Shown: positions 25,537-35,877 of the stretch, one piece after another | Layout of the letters: each line of letters begins with the position of its first letter | Position numbering within the stretch: position 1 is the first letter of the stretch | Source of the DNA: Plantago ovata | Taxonomy: Eukaryota; Streptophyta; Magnoliopsida; Lamiales; Plantaginaceae | Length of the DNA: 64,000 nt | Assembly: GCA_028274465.1 (NCBI GenBank) | Contig: CM051455.1 | Coordinates: forward strand, 108,002,942-108,066,941 | Direction: 5' to 3' | The notes under the pieces: generated by a model | What the model was told of the DNA's origin: nothing | Seen by the model: the letters and a program-made list of their open reading frames with translations, nothing else | Databases searched by the model: none | Translations under genes and position numbers: made by a program

Positions 25537-27123
25537 AACTCCCCAAACCAAACCTTTGCTTGTCCTCAAGCAACTAAGCTAGACTCTAATACAAAAAACA
25601 TGCAAGACTCAAAATGGAGTTTCATGCCAAATAAAATGAACTAATCTACTGAATCTACCAAATAACATATGAACAAAAACCATATAAATCAAAGCATGAA
25701 TATAGGTTGAAGAATACCTCGATTGACTTATACACATCCACATAAGCACTTATGTCAAGACAAGATAGTCTCTCGTAACATTCTCTACCTGGACCTAGTC
25801 TGTGACGACGTAATGATGCATGCTATGATACGAATGGTTGCCCCGTGCCTATGAAACTGAGGACTTACTGCTGTTCCACCATGTTAAGACTTTCCCTCAA
25901 AAGAGGTCGAACCAGTACTGGCTCTCATCAAACGAAGGAGGTTTCCCTATAAAAGATAACACTCCCCTATTCTACCCATCTCTCAAGTAAAGTCTTAAGC
26001 TATTCACCACTTCCTGAATGGTAGGAAGAGGGTGGTCTAGAACAGATGACACTCAAGACAAAAAAGATAAAAAATAGAAAAGCACGATTACGAACAATAC
26101 GAAAAATGGAAAAGACTCAAAACTTTGCTAAACTGCTATTTGGCCTTTCTTTTTTGGACCCTTCTTTGCTTTTTTGGGGTCTTCTCTTTTTTTCTTTTTT
26201 TTTCTTTCCAGATTCTTTTTTCATTTTCTTTTTCTCTTTTTTTCCTGGAAATTTTCTTTCTCTTTTTTTTCGATTTTTTCTAGCCAGCAGTAGCATAACA
26301 AAGAGAGAAACAAAAAGACTCACACGACTTCCCCAAACCTATTAGAAAGAATAGGTTGGAGCACAAAATTTACGAAAAAGGAAAATAAACTCATGATACG
26401 AAAAATGAAAAACAGAAACAAGTCTAACGATGGTGCAACCCCTCCCCAAACCTATTCGGAAGAATAGGTTATAAACAAAGGATCACACAACCTCACACTA
26501 TCTCCTTCCTAGGCATTAAGCAATCTCAAAGCATGGTGAAGACTTGTTGCCTCTTAGGTACATAATTACTCGGGAAACAACCATAAGACCCTAACATGCA
26601 TCATCCTATTATAAAGGCCTTCGTGAACCGCAGTAGAGAAAACACCACTAAGTGATGTCGAGACTACCTAGTTCAACTAAGTGCAATACATAAACGTGAC
26701 AAGCCAAGCGAGAAAAACCTCAAACAAATTCATAGAGATGGAGCATACGATTAATGGCATAGTTGGTTGATCTACCCAATAAAAAAGTTCAAAAAATTCG
26801 GCAATAAACTCCATATAAAACATGCAAAAACTATCCTAGGAAAGCGGTAAACGTGCAAATGCAAAAATTTCACGAGTTTTTCATAAGCAAGATAAGTATA
26901 GAGATAACCAGCGATAACCTCCTCCCCAAACCTGAACGTCGTCGCTCGTCCCGAACGCCGAAAGTGGATCCAAGGTGAAAGCTAATGCTTGTATAAGTGC
27001 CCTATAATACTCAATCAAACTCGTGAGATAAAATCTAAAGCGGTAAAGAAAGCGATAAAAATTCCGGGTTGCCTCCCGGATAGCGTCATTGTTTAAAGTC
27101 TTTGACTCGACTCCTGTCTGCGC
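25537..27123 (-). other. E2 PPT and non-coding region after gag-protease
   Basis: The PPT is at 25537-25549. The rest matches E1 1216-2776 and has no coding region. It includes a pyrimidine tract at about 26130-26285 and two AACCTATT-type hairpins (about 26336-26357 and 26449-26470) next to PPT-like CCCCAAA sequences. Confidence 0.75.
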
Positions 27124-29157
27124 CTATCTCTTGTTTTTGCGGGTACTAGGCTTCCCCTTCATTGATCTCCTTTCCATGCCACGAACCTGTGAATAAGAAA
27201 GAATATAGGCTGCAAGACCACAGTAGTGAGTAGTGAAAGAAATATCAGGCTGTTCAGGTGGATCAGGTAGGGCTTGCAACACGTGTTGCTTGCCATCCAC
27301 TTCGATGGTGCAAGTTCTTTGGTAGATGTCCATCATGGAGCGTAGTTTAGTCAAGAACGTTTGCCCTAAGAGTATGACATCCCCCGTCCCAGGTGCAGAT
27401 GCCGGCATAACTACAAAATTGGTGTATATAGATGCTTCACCAATCTTGACCAACACATTTTTCACAACTCCTTCGGGTCTCATAAATGATCCATCCGCCA
27501 GTCGCACAATAGCCCTTTCCTCAGATAGTTTTCCAAGGTTACTCTTTTCAAACACATTCAAAGGAATTATGTTTGAGTAGGATCCTGTATCAAGTGTGGC
27601 ACGGACATTTTCAAGCTCACCAATCCCTACCTTAACATCGAAACTTTTAGGGAGTGGTTCGGGATCCTCTTGCTCCTCATCACTTGTGTCAGAACCAAGG
27701 TCCTCCTCTTTTTCCTCAGCCTGTTGAAGTTCTTCCTTCATGCAACACTCGCACCTAACGACCTTCTCAGTGTTGCCTTGTTCCTTACTTGTTCTTCGGT
27801 CGATCAACTCTTGCATCTTTTGATGGGCAAGCCTAGTGCTCTCTTCCAACTTATCAAGCCTTGCCCTAGTCTTCTCAGAATCTTCCTCATAACGTTTGAG
27901 AAAACTTTGTGTGTGATCAACCATCTTTTGCAAGTTCTCCATCAGTAGAGCCGACTTCGACTTAGGTGGCTCTTTCGGAGCGGGGTTTTCGCATTGATCA
28001 TTACCATAGTTCAGCCTGCTACGACCTTGGTTAGGTCCATAAGTTTGGTTAGCCGGTGCATATCCTTGATTGTTACGGTATCCTCTTCTCCAAAATCCAC
28101 CTCGAGGATTCCTACCGTCTTGTCCGTAACTAACTTCTTGAGTGCCAAACTCCGTAGCAAAGGCTTCTTCTTCTCCTCCTCGAGCCCAGTTGCCATCATC
28201 GTATGCCAACTCCGATCTACACATATGAGCCCCGTGCCCATAGTTCTTGCATATTCGGCATACTTCATTCGAAACAACTGTTCCGGTGGCGCTCTTGAGG
28301 ACTTGCTTCAATTCGTTGGTAAAGCACTCGAATTGATCCCCATTCCCCCTGTACATAAGGGCTTCTTGAGTCGGTGGAGCTTCAGGTCCACGTCTCCTAA
28401 CCATTGCTCTTGGGTCCTTGAACTGCGAACCCTTGGCAAGCCTTTCGAAAACAGCCCAGACGGCTTCTGCGGTTTCCTCCCAAATATTGCCTCGGCATTG
28501 GAAATCCACCACTTGTTGGTTCTCGAAGGTTACTCCATTGTAGAAGTGTTGGACTAGGTCGGAAAGTTCAAAACCATGGTGAGGGCACTTGTTCGTGAGA
28601 TCTTGGAACCTCTCGAATGCGGCGTAGATGGTCTCATCATAGTCTTGCTTGAATCCAGTAATCTGCGCCTTAAGCACGGTAGTCAGAGTGTGTGGGAAGT
28701 ATTTCTCCATGAAAGTTGAAAAAACCTTTTCCCAAGTGTCCAGCGAGCCTGCTGGAAGAGAGCTCAGCCATGACTGGGCTCTGTCGCCAAGTCTCATAGC
28801 AAAAACCTTCATCCTCAACTCATCCGTTGTTATGTCAGCTCCGGGTCGTGGGAGTTGGTTGACGAAATCATTGATATCGTTCAAGTACCCCATCACATCT
28901 TCCCTTGATAAGCCATAGAACCTCGGAAGTTGTTGGAATGCGTGGTTCTTGATCTCCAGATCTCGGGTTGCAGGCGAAAGAACAATCGCCGGTCCCCTCA
29001 TACGATCCTTGGTGGGTTGTACCCATGCCTTCAGTGGTCTAGCTTCTGCCATTCCGTCGATTTCCTTGAAAAGGAGTCGCCTTCTTTGGTGGTAGACTCT
29101 ATCGATCTCAGCAATTGAATCAGCAAGCGGTATTCCTGCAGAACGTGTATGCGGCAT
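27124..29157 (-). CDS. E2 gag-protease polyprotein (Athila-like), intact
   Basis: One open frame of 677 residues from the preferred start MPHTRSAG; an upstream ATG adds six residues. Numbering from that upstream ATG, an Athila-style Retrotrans_gag region covers about residues 85-210 (GDRAQSWLSSLPAGSLDTWE, NKCPHHGFEL). A CCHC zinc knuckle CRICKNYGHGAHMC lies at about 306-319. A glycine- and asparagine-rich linker follows, then a short coiled-coil-like region near 430-460. A retropepsin-like domain lies at about 515-640, with catalytic DTGS near 533 and an ILLGQTFL flap-side motif. The product would form the particle shell and process it. Copying would need RT and integrase from a related autonomous element, not found here. 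Confidence 0.9.
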   Translation of the reverse strand: MPHTRSAGIPLADSIAEIDRVYHQRRRLLFKEIDGMAEARPLKAWVQPTKDRMRGPAIVLSPATRDLEIKNHAFQQLPRFYGLSREDVMGYLNDINDFVNQLPRPGADITTDELRMKVFAMRLGDRAQSWLSSLPAGSLDTWEKVFSTFMEKYFPHTLTTVLKAQITGFKQDYDETIYAAFERFQDLTNKCPHHGFELSDLVQHFYNGVTFENQQVVDFQCRGNIWEETAEAVWAVFERLAKGSQFKDPRAMVRRRGPEAPPTQEALMYRGNGDQFECFTNELKQVLKSATGTVVSNEVCRICKNYGHGAHMCRSELAYDDGNWARGGEEEAFATEFGTQEVSYGQDGRNPRGGFWRRGYRNNQGYAPANQTYGPNQGRSRLNYGNDQCENPAPKEPPKSKSALLMENLQKMVDHTQSFLKRYEEDSEKTRARLDKLEESTRLAHQKMQELIDRRTSKEQGNTEKVVRCECCMKEELQQAEEKEEDLGSDTSDEEQEDPEPLPKSFDVKVGIGELENVRATLDTGSYSNIIPLNVFEKSNLGKLSEERAIVRLADGSFMRPEGVVKNVLVKIGEASIYTNFVVMPASAPGTGDVILLGQTFLTKLRSMMDIYQRTCTIEVDGKQHVLQALPDPPEQPDISFTTHYCGLAAYILSYSQVRGMERRSMKGKPSTRKNKR

Positions 29158-29305
29158 ACACAATCTGTGACACACTAGGAAAAGTGATTAGAAATAGACT
29201 AGGAAAGCAGTATCAGAGAAAAATTAAAAAGGAAAACTAAAACTAATAGAATTAGGAATCTAAAGCTGTAAATAAAAACAAATTAAACAGAAAAAAGGAG
29301 TATAG

Positions 29306-29322
29306 TCCCGGCAACGGCGCCA
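29306..29322 (-). promoter_or_regulatory. E2 primer-binding site, tRNA-Asp type
   Basis: Minus-strand TGGCGCCGTTGCCGGGA lies three bases inside the 5' LTR. It is the same site as in E1, one base shorter in its G run. Confidence 0.75.
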
Positions 29323-29325
29323 ATT

Positions 29326-30586
29326 TGATGAACGTGTCAGATTCAATCAAATAAATTTGTATTTAGCCAAAGGCAATCCACAACTACAACGAAAACTGTA
29401 GTGTAGTGGTAGAATGACTCGAGTGTCGTTCTCTCAGGACTATACTAGCTTTATCAAATCTAATTAAGAATATAAAACAACAAATAGAAAGCAATAGGGG
29501 TTTTCAAGCAGATAATGGAGATTGGTGATAGTATGGTCCTTCTTAACATAATGGGTCGATGATCATGCATAAATTCCTCGGTCTTGCATAGAGATCTTTG
29601 AATCAATCTTGTGTCCTGTTGCAAGTATTAAGCACTACGAAGATAATATGGGTCTGACTCATCAACAACTAACGTCCTAATGTGTTCCGTAATTATTCAA
29701 CACTACGAAGATAATTGGTCTGATTGGTTGACATGTGTCCATGTGTGCATAATAATCAATACAACATACGAGAATTTTGGTTGCAACTGATCAACGAAAT
29801 AAAGCAATGACACGGAGTATAATGCGCGATATAGCCATTAGCATGATTATCTTCCCTCGCTAAGAATTCACATACTATCACCGATGATAAATTTAGCTAC
29901 TCATAGGCATGCAATCAATAGCAATCATAGAAGAAAACATATTGAAAGAATATAAAATAAGTAGATAAAAGTTGTAAGATACAAAGTTACCGAAGGTTGT
30001 CAATCTCCGGATGATTGCGATCCTACGCGCTCCAATCTGCTATGAAAAAGTATCCCCTAAGCTATGGAACTCCCAGGACAGGCCCCGGGAAGTCCCTACC
30101 TAAAACTATAGAGAGAGGTGAGAAAGTAGGCTTGGAAAGATCTGATTTTCGGAGAGAAAACTTGCAACTATATATAGGCCCGAATTTCCTCTGGGGCGGT
30201 TCGCCCGGTGATGGGGCGGTTCGCCCCACAGTGTAAACGCGGAATTTTTGCATTTTTTTCGACGCGGTTTTGGATTTCTTCACCTTTTCGGAATCGGTTT
30301 ATGACTTCTAGTAGCCTTCTAACCTCCAGATTCGGCCCCTAGACTCCAAATCCTATCCGAAAACCTTCAGATACTCCAAATATGCTTCTGGAACACCAAT
30401 TACTTGTAGACTTCAATATAAATGCCCGTAAATCTCCGAATTTCAACCAAAACCTGTAAAATAAAATCTAAAGGGAAACGTGACACTATTCTAATAAAAT
30501 GTACTAAAATATAGCTAAATTAACATAGAGGATAGCTAAAATAAGTGAAAAAGACTCGAATGAAAGTGTAAAATACACATTCATCA
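29326..30586 (-). repeat. E2 5' LTR
   Basis: Matches 24299-25536. The TATA-like box is at 30168-30177. Two GC-rich boxes (30192-30205 and 30212-30227) lie beside it, against one in the partner LTR. Confidence 0.93.
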
Positions 30587-30591
30587 GTCCC
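30587..30591. other. E2 target-site duplication, right (GTCCC)
   Basis: Repeats 24294-24298 exactly, and Y ORF2 sequence resumes directly after it. Confidence 0.9.
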
Positions 30592-32476
30592 CTCCCTTCC
30601 ACTTACTACTGGTGAAACTCCAGTAATTGAGTCTCAAACGTTGCCATCAGCAACTACTCAATTAAAACATACTACTGGTGAAACTCCAGTCGTTGAGTCT
30701 GAAGTGTTGCCATCAGCAACCACTCAACCAAAAGGGAATGAAGCTGCTGACTTAGGTTCCAAGGTTGCTGGCCTTGATGAATCCGAGGATGAAGATGATC
30801 TATCATCAAATGAGGATAAAAATTCCAAGAAAGAACCCAAAGTAGTTGAAATTCCTCCTCCTGACTATATAAATAATGAAGGAGATGACTTAAGAGGAGA
30901 ATTGCTGCGACAAGATGATCAATTTGCTTCAGAAGTTAAAGTTCATTCCTTGACCCCTAATCTAGTGTCGTTCCCACGTGTAGAGGAGTTTACTCCAAGA
31001 ATTTTGACACTTAAGGAAGTCCATGATGCCTGCAAAGCAGAAGATGATGCACTGCTTGCTGAGAGCCCGCTTGATATCGAAAAGACATTGGTTACATTGC
31101 TGAGACGCACTACTACTCTTACAATAGCTCTGAAAGACATTAGTTTTCATCACAAGAGCTATGAAGAAGATGTAAGTTAAAAACTCCGGCTAGCAAAGTT
31201 TGCATTAGTCAAGGCTCAGACATTCATGGAAGAAAAGGCCGCAACAGAGCACAGACATGAGGAGAATATGGCGAGTATTAAAAACGAATTGTCAAAGCTG
31301 ACTTCTGATCAGCAAGCAATCATCATGAAATACAATAGCCTAAGTACTCTTGCTGAAAATTGCAATGAGTTCTTCTCTTTGCACATTACTCCGTTGTTGC
31401 AATCCATGTCTAAGGGGGAAGATAAACAAAAGAGAACTACAAGAAAGAAAACCCCTCCTACTATTGAAGCGCCAATGACCATAGAACCTCTTGCTGAAAG
31501 AGAGAAAAGTTCTAAAAGACAAGCAGAATCTGAGTTAAATTCAGCAAGTCCCAAAAAGAGAAAAACTGCTGCTGAAACTCAAGGATTTTGTCACACTGAA
31601 AGTCATCAAGCTCTGAATGAAGATGATGATGATGATGACAATCAGACAATAGCTCAAGCCATAAGAGCTAGACCAATTACAGCCTTAACTCCGTTTGGCC
31701 ATTCAAAGCATTTCTCTTCTGACTCAAGATCTTCAGCAAGAGATCAAGACAATGCAAAGTCAAGAAGAAGAAGGCAAAGACAGGAAGAAAAGAGGCTGAC
31801 CAGCATTGCTATTGGCTCCGGCATTGAATACACAAAGACCAACAATGATGAAACCACTCAGAACCTGATCAGAAACGTTCATGGTTGTTGGATTTTAAAG
31901 CTGTAAGATTTGTTGGTGAATGAGTTCTTTCCAACAGCCATATTGAACCAAATGTTCACTTCGATTGATCTTAAGGTAAAAAGGAAAGAAAGGGCTGAGT
32001 CCCTACCAAGAAATATTGCTGGGAGATGGTTGCATCTAGAAGTCTCAGTAAGAAGAACTGCAATTGGTAAGTCTATAAGACAAGAACCTGAATTGATAAA
32101 ACCAATTGGCATTGCTTATTACTCTGACCCCGTGACCAAGAAAACAAAGAAGAGACTTGGATTGATTCCTTATGAGTATTTCTATCTCACTGCTAAGGAT
32201 CAAGAAGATCTTCTCTGGCTAAGGAAGATTCATCCTAAAAGCATTTCAAATACACAGCTTCTCCATGCCAGCAATTGGGGCATGCAGTTGTGGGTTACTC
32301 ATTACATGGAAATGAATGCTGAAAAGCATTATCATACTGCCTGCAAAAATGCATGGATTCTTCAACTACAAGTCTGTAGGCTACTTGAGAATTACGCAAA
32401 GGACTGTACTGAATTCACTGCACTTGCTGAGAAGAGTGTAAGAGAGATTTTGAGAAAATCCTCTGAAAGAGCTTAA
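30592..32476 (+). pseudogene. Y accessory ORF2, carboxy-terminal part
   Basis: Continues the Y ORF2 sequence beyond E2. It begins with two 66-bp repeat units (TTGETPV...SATTQ) and an acidic stretch, then a helical region (about 31000-31400). A basic nuclear-localisation-like cluster (SPKKRKTA) follows, then the conserved final domain (NVHGCWILKL, RRTAIGKSIRQEP, KKTKKRLGLIPYEYFYLTA). It is about 87-90% similar to 15640-17579 by eye and broken in about two places. Function unknown. The strong conservation of the last 200 residues across X, Y and W suggests this domain was under selection. Confidence 0.78.
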
Positions 32477-32739
32477 CTCTCTGTAATAGTTCTGTTCAAG
32501 TTTTGTTTGCTGATTTTGTGTAGTTATCTATGATCATTCCTGTAAACTTACTGAAAGATAACTATCAGCAATGAAGCTTTTGACTCTTATTGGTTTTTTA
32601 TTATGCAATTTACTTATGCTTACTGTTTAATTATTCAAGTATGCTTGCATTAATCAACTGATTTATTCAACATCAGAAACCTCTAAAAGGGTAACAATTA
32701 ATTTAGCCATGGATTGCTAACATCAAAAAGGGGGAAATT
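32477..32739 (+). other. Y 3' untranslated region and polypurine tract
   Basis: Same layout as 17580-17842. The PPT AAAAAGGGGGAAATT at 32725-32739 abuts the LTR start. Confidence 0.85.
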
Positions 32740-34310
32740 TGTTAGGAAACTTGTAATTTTGATGAGCAATTAACCATGCTAAATTAAGGAAAGTCCAGTA
32801 ACTAGTACTCTTAAGGTCCATAGGAATTTAGAATTTTAAGGACATTGTAAAAGAGGAACGTTTGCTGAAGACTTAGAGTAGGTGCTAGATAGGTTGGTTT
32901 TACCGCTTATGATGTATCTTGTTTTCTGAAAAGAAATACAACCTATTGAAGCATTTGCTGATGATGTACTTTGTTTACACAAACAAACTATTGAAGCATT
33001 TAGAACCGCTCAGAAACTTGAAGATTTCGAAGACTGAAGACTAGAAGATTTCTGAAGACTGGTATCTACAAAGGCACATGTTGCTCAGAAAGTGGGAACT
33101 TCAGCAACAGCATTGCATAAGTGAAAATCTAAACGACATAGTAGGTTGTGCTTGCTGAAACTGAGACTGACCACTTGCTGATGAACGTTTGTGACCTCTT
33201 GCTGAAAGTACTTGTGTTTGCGCTCCAATGTTACTGTTTGAATTTCATTCAAATGAGCATTAAATGCAAAGCATGCACGCGAAGGACATGAAGACTAGAA
33301 GACAAACAAGGACGCTGCTGAAAGTACAAAAGCAAGATAGTGACATTTTAAGGAACAAAAGCCTTAGAATTTGAAATTCAAACGGCTCCTTATTTTCACT
33401 ATAAATAGAGGTCATCCGGCAAAGAGTTGAAATGTGTCAACAATGTGATCATACTCTCACTTGTGCTTAAACTCACATACTCTTCAAACACTCTTTACTG
33501 CCATTCATCCGTTCCAAGACTTAAAGCTTGAAAAAGCTACTTGTCAAGAAGTAGAACTTACACGGCTAAGAAATTAGTTAAGTGTTCTTTCTTTCTTTCG
33601 AACAAGAACAAGTCTTGACACCAGAAACAATCAAATTTGTTTACTGCAAAGTATTCAAAGTTTTGTTTCTTAGATTACTTGTTGTAACTGAATAAGTTAT
33701 AATTAAGTTTTCTCATCCCAAACCTCTCTAACTGAAAATACACCCTTTCAGGCGTGATATTCAGGGGGAACTTAATTGAGCATAGTGTTGCTGATTAAAA
33801 GTACCAAGTTTGGTGGAGAACAAGGTTACGTTCTCGAGTTAGGTTGGAAACGAAGCAAGTGTGCTTTGGTTTCTGTTTGGATGGCTCTAGATAGGTGTTG
33901 TAAGGAACCTCAATCTTATCTTAGTGGATTCAGTCCTAGAAAGGACAAAGTGGATTAATTGAGAGTTTACACCACTCTCAGATACCACTATAAAAGTGTT
34001 TGTGTGATTTACTTACTGTACTTAGTTTTCAGCAAAGCATATCTATCTGTACACAGTCACTCACTTCACTTGCTGAAACTATCACTTATTGTCAAAGCAC
34101 TTATTGTATCAAAGACTTCCGCTCTCTGATTTTAAGTATCAGTAAACCTAGTTACTGAAAAGTAACTTGCGCTTGCTGAGAAAGTTAAGTATCAGCAAAC
34201 TCATTACTGAAAAGTAATAAGTACTTGCTGAGAAAGTTTTTAAACGACGAAAGTTTGAAAAGACTATTCACCCCCCTCTAGTCTTTTCTTGTTGTTTAAA
34301 GGGACCAACA
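32740..34310 (+). repeat. Y 3' LTR, complete S-family LTR (1.57 kb)
   Basis: Starts TGTTAGGAAACTTG and ends GGGACCAACA. A TATA box TATAAATA lies at 33400-33407, so R and U5 begin near 33430. Near its end are paired GAAA-loop hairpins (34151-34166 and 34203-34218). A long terminal stem-loop (34239-34300) carries the CCCCCCTCTAG motif that I recall from SIRE-type LTR ends. Confidence 0.88.
33400..33407 (+). promoter_or_regulatory. S-family LTR TATA box
   Basis: CACTATAAATAGAGGTC is a textbook plant TATA context. The matching site in W is an analogous CTATAAAAAG on the minus strand near 35000. Confidence 0.7.
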
Positions 34311-35617
34311 AAGTGCTTTTCAGAGAGCTAGTTTCAGCAAGTGAGCAGAGTGACAGTGTACGAGAAATGTAACTTGTTGAAAACTAAGTGCAGTAAAGTA
34401 AATCACACAAACACTTTTATAGTGGTATCTGAGAGTGGCGTAATCTCTCAACTAATCCACTTTGTCCTTTCTAGGACTGAATCCACTATGATAAGATGTG
34501 AGGTTCCTTACAAATCCTATCACTAATGATTCTCAGAAACCAAAGCACACTTGCTTCGTTTCCAACCTAAACTAGAGAACTATAACCTTGTTCTCCACCA
34601 AACTTGGGACTTATAATCAGCAACACTATGCTTGATTAATTCCCCCTAAATTTCACGCCTGAAAAGGGTGTTTCTCAGTTAGAGAGGTTTGGGATGAGAT
34701 GACTTGAATATAACTTTTCATCTATAACAAGTTATCTAAAGAAACACAACTCGTAATACTTTGCAGTAAACAAGTTTGATTGTTTCTGGTGTTAAGACTT
34801 GTTCTTGTTCGAAAGAAAGAACACTTAACTAATTTCTTAGCCGTGAATGTTGTACTTCTTCACAAGTAGCTTTTGTTTCAAGCTTAAGTCTTGAAACGGA
34901 TCAATAGGCAGTAAAGAGTATAGAAGGATTTGAATGTTTAAAGCACAAGTGAGAGTTTGATCACGTTGTTGACACACCTTCTACTCTTGCCTGATGACCT
35001 CTTTTTATAGTGTCTCAAGGGAGCCGTTTGAATTTCAAATTCTAAGGCTTTGTACCTTAAGATGTCACTATCTTGCTTTTGTACTTTCAGCAGCGTCCTT
35101 CATTTTTCTTCTTGTCTTCATGTTCTTCGCGTGCTTAGTTTTCATTTAATGTTCATTTGAATCAAATTCAAATGTGAACGTTGGAGCCAAAATGCAAGTA
35201 CTCTTCAGCAAGGAGGTCACATATGTTGTCAGCAAGTGGTTAGTCTCAGTTTCAGCAAGCACAACCTACTCTGTCATACAGATTTTCACTTATGCGAGCT
35301 GTTGCTGAAATTTTCACTTTCTGAAGCAACATGTGCCTTTGTAGATACCTTTCTCAGAATTCTTCTAAGTCTTCAGTCTTCGAATCTTCAACTTTCTGAG
35401 TGGTTCTAGGTCTTCAATAGTTCGTTTGTAAAAACAAAGTACATCATCAGCTAGCGAAAGATCATAACTAGTACCTACACTAAGTCTTTCAGCAAACGTT
35501 CTTCTTTTACAATGTCCTTAAAATTCTAAATTCCTATGGACCTTAAGGGTACTAGTTACTGGACTTTCCTTAATTTAGCATGGTTAATTGATCATCAAAA
35601 TTACAAGTTTCCTAACA
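34311..35617 (-). repeat. W 3' LTR, partial
   Basis: Reverse complement of the Y LTR from its start to about 200 bp short of its end, with clear divergence (roughly 80-85% by eye). W is therefore an older or different subfamily member than Y. The missing end may lie left of the window if X-Y inserted here. Confidence 0.85.
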
Positions 35618-35877
35618 AATTTCCCCCTTTTTGATGTTAGCAATCCATGGCTAAATTAATTATTACCCTTTTAGAGGTTCCTGATGTTGAATAAATCAGT
35701 TGATTAATGCAAACATACTTGAAGAATAAAACAGTAAGCATAAAAATAATTTGCATAATCAAGAACCAAAAAGAGTCAAAAAGTTCATTTTTGATAGTTA
35801 TCTTTTAGTAATAAGTTTACAAGAAAGTTCATAGATTACTAAAGCAATCAGCAAGTAAAACAAAGCTTTCCAAGGGA

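Larger units (their letters stand above)
24299..30586 (-). mobile_element. E2: gag-only Athila-like Gypsy LTR element, looks whole
   Basis: A 6.29-kb element bounded by 1.24- and 1.26-kb LTRs with TG...CA ends and a perfect 5-bp target duplication. On the minus strand the order is 5' LTR (29326-30586), primer site, one uninterrupted gag-protease ORF, a non-coding tract, PPT and 3' LTR (24299-25536). There is no RT, RNase H or integrase, and the internal space (3.8 kb) is too short for a normal pol. It therefore appears complete as a non-autonomous TR-GAG-type element with no breaks in its single ORF. The LTRs differ by a few per cent at most by eye, plus one small repeat-number change, so it is young. 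Confidence 0.9.
18305..34310 (+). mobile_element. Y: SIRE-like Copia (family S), 3' portion, interrupted by E2
   Basis: Parts in order: RT-RNase H (18305-19881), a hairpin-rich gap with an internal TATA box, ORF2 (20793-24298, then 30592-32476 beyond the E2 insertion), PPT (32725-32739) and a complete 3' LTR (32740-34310). Its right end directly abuts the truncated LTR of W in the opposite direction, as expected if the X-Y block lies inside the LTR of W. It is broken in about eight to ten places. Confidence 0.78.

Noticed and set aside
27994-28557. 187-residue plus-strand frame
   Set aside because: It is a shadow of the intact E2 gag on the minus strand.
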